Positions 61,174 to 64,000 of a DNA stretch of 64,000 nt are shown here, in pieces (the stretch's first letter is position 1; every line of letters starts with the position of its first letter). A program made the translations under genes and the position numbers. The notes below the pieces were generated by a model, which did no database searches, was not told the DNA's origin, and saw only the letters and a list, made by a program, of their open reading frames with translations. The stretch is from Kaistia adipata DSM 17808 (GTDB taxonomy: Bacteria > Pseudomonadota > Alphaproteobacteria > Rhizobiales > Kaistiaceae), in NCBI RefSeq assembly GCF_000423225.1, contig NZ_AUHO01000007.1, forward strand, positions 62,001-126,000, written 5' to 3'.

Positions 61174-61369
61174 CCTGGCTCCCCCCCGGTTGCCGATCCG
61201 CTTCATGACGGTCGCGAGCGCTTGCGGGCGCCTTGGCGAGGGTGACGCAAGGGCAGGGGCGAGTCAACGCGGGCGGCCGCTGCGACACCCATCCGCGTTG
61301 CGAACAAAACGGGAAACATGCTCCAATCCGGGACGCTCCCGCTTTGATTCGACGGACGAACGATCCTCC

Positions 61370-63430
61370 ATGACGGCTGCCCATCTCGCCCGGCTCAACA
61401 CCGACCAGCGCCGCGCCGTCGAATTCGGCATCACCACGCCCGAGCGCGGGCCGCTGCTCGTCATCGCCGGCGCCGGTTCCGGCAAGACCAACACGCTGGC
61501 GCACCGCGTCGCGCACCTGATCCTGAACGGCGCCGATCCGCGCCGCATCCTGCTGATGACCTTCTCGCGCCGCGCGGCGAGCGAGATGGCGCGCCGCGTC
61601 GAACGGATCGCGGCCGCCGCGCTCGGCGACAAGGCGGGGATCATGGCCGACGCGCTCGCCTGGTCCGGCACTTTCCACGGCGTCGGCGCCAAGATCCTGC
61701 GCGAACACGCGCAGTGGATCGGCCTCGATCCGGCCTTCACCATTCACGACCGCGAGGATTCGGCCGACCTGATGAACCTAGTCCGCCACGAGCGCGGCCT
61801 GTCGAAGAAGGAAAGCCGCTTCCCCGCCAAGGGAACCTGCCTCGCCATCTATTCGCGCGTCGTCAACGCCGAGACGACGCTGGACGAGGTGCTGGTCCGG
61901 GTGTTCCCGTGGTGCGCCATGTGGAAGGACGAGCTGAAGGCGCTGTTCGCCGCCTATGTCGAGGCGAAGCAGACGCAGAACGTGCTCGATTACGACGACC
62001 TGCTGCTCTACTGGGCGCATCTGATGGCGGAGCCGTCGATCGCAGGCGAGATCGCCGAGCGCTTCGACCATGTGCTGGTTGACGAATACCAGGACACCAA
62101 CCGCCTGCAGGCCTCCGTCCTGCTCGGGCTGAAGCCGAAGGGGGAGGGGCTGACGGTCGTCGGCGACGACGCGCAGTCGATCTATTCCTTCCGCGCCGCG
62201 ACGGTGCGCAACATCCTCGATTTTCCCGCCCACTTCACGCCGCCGGCCGAGATCGTCACGCTGGAGCGCAATTACCGCTCGACCCAGCCGATTCTCGCCG
62301 CCGCCAACGGCGTCATCGGGCTGGCGACGGAACGCTTCACCAAGAACCTCTGGACCGAGCGCGACAGCGGCGCCAAACCGCAGCTCGTCACCGTGCGCGG
62401 CGAGGCCGAGCAGGCGCGCTATGTCGTCGAGACGGTGCTGGAGGCGCGCGAGCGCGGCGTGGCGCTGAAGGAACAGGCGGTGATGTTCCGCGCCGCGCAT
62501 CATTCCGGCCCGCTCGAATTCGAGCTGACCCGGCGCAACATCCCCTTCGTCAAGTTCGGCGGCCTGAAGTTCCTCGACGCGGCGCATGTGAAGGATCTGC
62601 TCGCGGTCCTGCGCTTCGTCGAGAACCCGCGCGACCGCGTCGCCGGCTTTCGCGTCGCGCAATTGCTGCCCGGCGTCGGGCCGGGCACGGCCGGCAAGAT
62701 GCTGGATGCGATGGCCGGCGCCGTCGATCCGGTCGCCGCGCTTTCCGACTTCAAGCCGCCGCAAAAGACGGCGGCCGACTGGCCGCCCTTCGTCGAGCTG
62801 ATCGACGCGCTGAGGGGCCGCGGCATGGGCTGGCCGGCCGAGATCGAGGCGGTTCGGAACTGGTACGAGCCGCATCTGGAGCGCATCCACGAGGACGCGA
62901 CGGTGCGGCTCGCCGATCTCGTGCAGCTGGAGCAGATCGCCGGCGGCTATGCCTCGCGCGAGCGCTTCCTTACCGAGCTGACGCTCGACCCGCCCGACGC
63001 GACGAGCGGCGAGGCCGGCGTGCCGCTGCTCGACGAGGATTATTTGATCCTCTCCACGGTGCATTCCGCCAAGGGGCAGGAATGGAAATCGGCCTTCGTC
63101 CTGAACGTCGTCGACGGCTGCATGCCGATCGATCTCTCGACCGGCACGGCGGAAGAAATCGAGGAGGAGCGGCGGCTGCTCTATGTCGCGATGACGCGGG
63201 CGAAGGACGAGCTGCATCTCGTCATGCCGCAGCGCTTCTTCGTCACCCAGCAGACGCGCGGCGGCGACCGCCATGTCTATGCGACCCGCACCCGCTTCAT
63301 CCCGTCGTCGATCCTCTCGCTGTTCGAGCAGGTGATCTGGCCGCCCGTGGCGGCGGAAGCGCCGGGCGCCCCGGCCCAGCCGCGCGTGCCCGTCGACATC
63401 GCCGCCCGGATGCGCGGGATGTGGAAGTAG
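61370..63430 (+). CDS. UvrD/PcrA-like superfamily 1 DNA helicase
   Basis: A 686-residue ATP-dependent helicase. Motif I I-A-G-A-G-S-G-K-T-N near 34-43, motif II D-E-Y-Q-D-T-N, motif III G-D-D-A-Q-S-I-Y-S-F-R, motif V S-T-V-H-S-A-K-G-Q-E-W and motif VI L-L-Y-V-A-M-T-R-A-K-D-E are all intact. It acts in DNA repair or replication-fork rescue. Shorter than UvrD/PcrA (about 720) mainly at the C-terminus. The start at 61370 gives M-T-A-A-H-L-A-R-L-N-T-D-Q-R-R-A-V; the longer open frame overlaps the divergent polysaccharide gene. Stand-alone gene. Confidence 0.92.
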   Translation: MTAAHLARLNTDQRRAVEFGITTPERGPLLVIAGAGSGKTNTLAHRVAHLILNGADPRRILLMTFSRRAASEMARRVERIAAAALGDKAGIMADALAWSGTFHGVGAKILREHAQWIGLDPAFTIHDREDSADLMNLVRHERGLSKKESRFPAKGTCLAIYSRVVNAETTLDEVLVRVFPWCAMWKDELKALFAAYVEAKQTQNVLDYDDLLLYWAHLMAEPSIAGEIAERFDHVLVDEYQDTNRLQASVLLGLKPKGEGLTVVGDDAQSIYSFRAATVRNILDFPAHFTPPAEIVTLERNYRSTQPILAAANGVIGLATERFTKNLWTERDSGAKPQLVTVRGEAEQARYVVETVLEARERGVALKEQAVMFRAAHHSGPLEFELTRRNIPFVKFGGLKFLDAAHVKDLLAVLRFVENPRDRVAGFRVAQLLPGVGPGTAGKMLDAMAGAVDPVAALSDFKPPQKTAADWPPFVELIDALRGRGMGWPAEIEAVRNWYEPHLERIHEDATVRLADLVQLEQIAGGYASRERFLTELTLDPPDATSGEAGVPLLDEDYLILSTVHSAKGQEWKSAFVLNVVDGCMPIDLSTGTAEEIEEERRLLYVAMTRAKDELHLVMPQRFFVTQQTRGGDRHVYATRTRFIPSSILSLFEQVIWPPVAAEAPGAPAQPRVPVDIAARMRGMWK

Positions 63431-63512
63431 GGCCTACGCTCATGCTGGTGCAAGCTGCCCGTCCCGCATCATCCTGAGTGTCTGGCCCCCCCCCTCGCCA
63501 CGCCGCCTTCCC

Positions 63513-63639
63513 TTCACCTCTCCCTGAGGGAGAGGTCGGAGCGAAGCTCCGGGTGAGGGTTTAGGAAACCATCCGGTGAGGCCGTAAACCCTCACCCGCC
63601 GGCCTTCGGCCGTCGACCTCTCCCTCAGGGAGAGGTGAA
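63513..63639. repeat. Palindromic repeat element with 26-bp inverted arms
   Basis: Perfect 26-bp inverted repeats (63513-63538 and 63614-63639) each contain their own palindrome CTCTCCCT-GA-GGGAGAG. Inside, a GGAGCGAAGCTCC hairpin and a CCGGCCTTCGGCCG hairpin occur. The layout is like a REP/BIME or MITE. It lies after the helicase gene and could form several stable hairpins in RNA. Confidence 0.75.
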
Positions 63640-63726
63640 AGTAGAGTGTCCCCTGCATTTCGGGCCAGACACTGAGGAGGCCCGAAGGGCCGTCTCGAAG
63701 GACGCAGAGCGGCAGCGCCACGACCT

Positions 63727-63882
63727 CTTCACCTCTCTCATGGGGAGAGGTCGGAGCGAAGCTCCGGGTGAGGGGCTAGGGAACTCGCCGATGAGGCCTC
63801 ACCCCCACCCGCCGGGCTTCGGCCGTCGACCCAGAGCCGACCGGCGCCGTCGGCTCCCTCTCCCGCGCGCGGGAGAGGGCCG
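63727..63882. repeat. Diverged second copy of the palindromic repeat
   Basis: The same modules recur: CACCTCTC-ATGG-GGAGAGGT, GGAGCGAAGCTCC followed by GGGTGAGG, then CCTCACCC, GGGCTTCGGCC and a further CTCCCTCTCCCGCGCGCGGGAGAGG palindrome toward 63882. The order matches the copy at 63513-63639 but the right arm has been replaced. No gene lies in 63431-63891. Confidence 0.6.
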
Positions 63883-63891
63883 GGGGAGGGT

Positions 63892-64000
63892 CTACGCCGC
63901 CTCCTCGGCCAGGAAGCCGCCCGACTGGCGCCGCCAGAGCGAGGCGTAGTGGCCGTCGAGCGCCAAGAGCTCCTCATGCGTGCCGCTCTCGATGATGCGG
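63892..64000 (-). CDS. C-terminal end of an ABC exporter ATPase/permease (partial)
   Basis: The last 35 codons of a gene that continues past the window edge: [12 protein letters not shown], then [14 protein letters not shown] and a TAG at 63892-63894. The E-S-G-T-H-E-E-L-L and Y-x-x-L-W elements are the standard tail of fused ABC exporters (MsbA type), just after the switch histidine. Nothing can be said about substrate. Confidence 0.75.
   Translation of the reverse strand, partial: RIIESGTHEELLALDGHYASLWRRQSGGFLAEEAA

Noticed and set aside
1..64000. tRNA genes, rRNA genes, CRISPR arrays, an integrase gene and intact insertion sequences.
   Set aside because: Looked for by eye; no cloverleaf, array of spaced repeats, tyrosine recombinase motif or transposase was found. 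Short or diverged ones could be missed.

Overview
The window looks like a chromosomal segment of a high-GC alphaproteobacterium, most likely of the Rhizobiales (Hyphomicrobiales). Support: an ICE core of the kind known from Mesorhizobium symbiosis islands, a Ku/LigD repair locus with two Ku paralogues, several sugar and amino-acid ABC importers, an N,N-dimethylformamidase operon and exopolysaccharide-type genes. Genus cannot be fixed by eye. No tRNA, rRNA or CRISPR array was seen.

Region 1 (about 1-20 kb) is part of an integrative and conjugative element. Read on the minus strand it runs: FseA-like excision activator, AlpA/RdfS-type excisionase, repA, (parA missing), DUF2840, traF, lytic transglycosylase, DUF736, relaxase, traG, copG. 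The trbB-I mating-pair genes that usually follow copG are not in the window; a hydrolase gene sits there instead. Cargo is packed between relaxase and traG: floR (florfenicol efflux), tetR-tet(G) plus a LysR gene, and an hxlR-fabF pair. Three divergent copies of the relaxase 3' end mark the module joints, so this spot looks like a repeated acquisition hot spot. An aph(3') gene sits between a QseM-like DUF2285 gene and the FseA-like gene. The FseA-like gene is split by a +1 frame change at TTT-C, the same arrangement as the programmed frameshift known for ICEMlSymR7A FseA. ardA and a ribbon-helix-helix repressor close this part.

Region 2 (20.2-29.7 kb) is a plus-strand island of five large genes behind the repressor: a GHKL ATPase with a C-terminal PD-(D/E)XK-like motif, an unknown protein, a second PD-(D/E)XK-like nuclease, a HEPN-motif protein, and a 1305-residue SMC/Rad50-like ATPase with a CxxC hook. 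I cannot match this set to a named system. It is a candidate undescribed anti-phage or anti-plasmid locus. The change back to high-GC DNA is near 29.75-29.88 kb.

Region 3 (30-64 kb) is chromosome-like. It holds a truncated gene and a foreign-looking membrane gene (30.4-31.3 kb), the NHEJ cluster ku/ligD/ku, dmfA1-dmfA2, a ROK regulator, two carbohydrate ABC importer operons that face each other around a Gfo/Idh/MocA oxidoreductase and lack their own ATPase, a PfkB kinase with RbsD-type mutarotase, an IclR regulator diverging from a class-III aminotransferase and a polar-amino-acid ABC importer, a beta-hydroxyacid dehydrogenase, a GMP/PMI enzyme, a degenerate Wzc/ExoP-like protein without the Walker A lysine, a UvrD-like helicase, a palindromic repeat element, and the end of an ABC exporter gene.

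Most genes are translationally coupled within their blocks, and many starts below were moved to codons supported by a Shine-Dalgarno sequence or an ATGA overlap.
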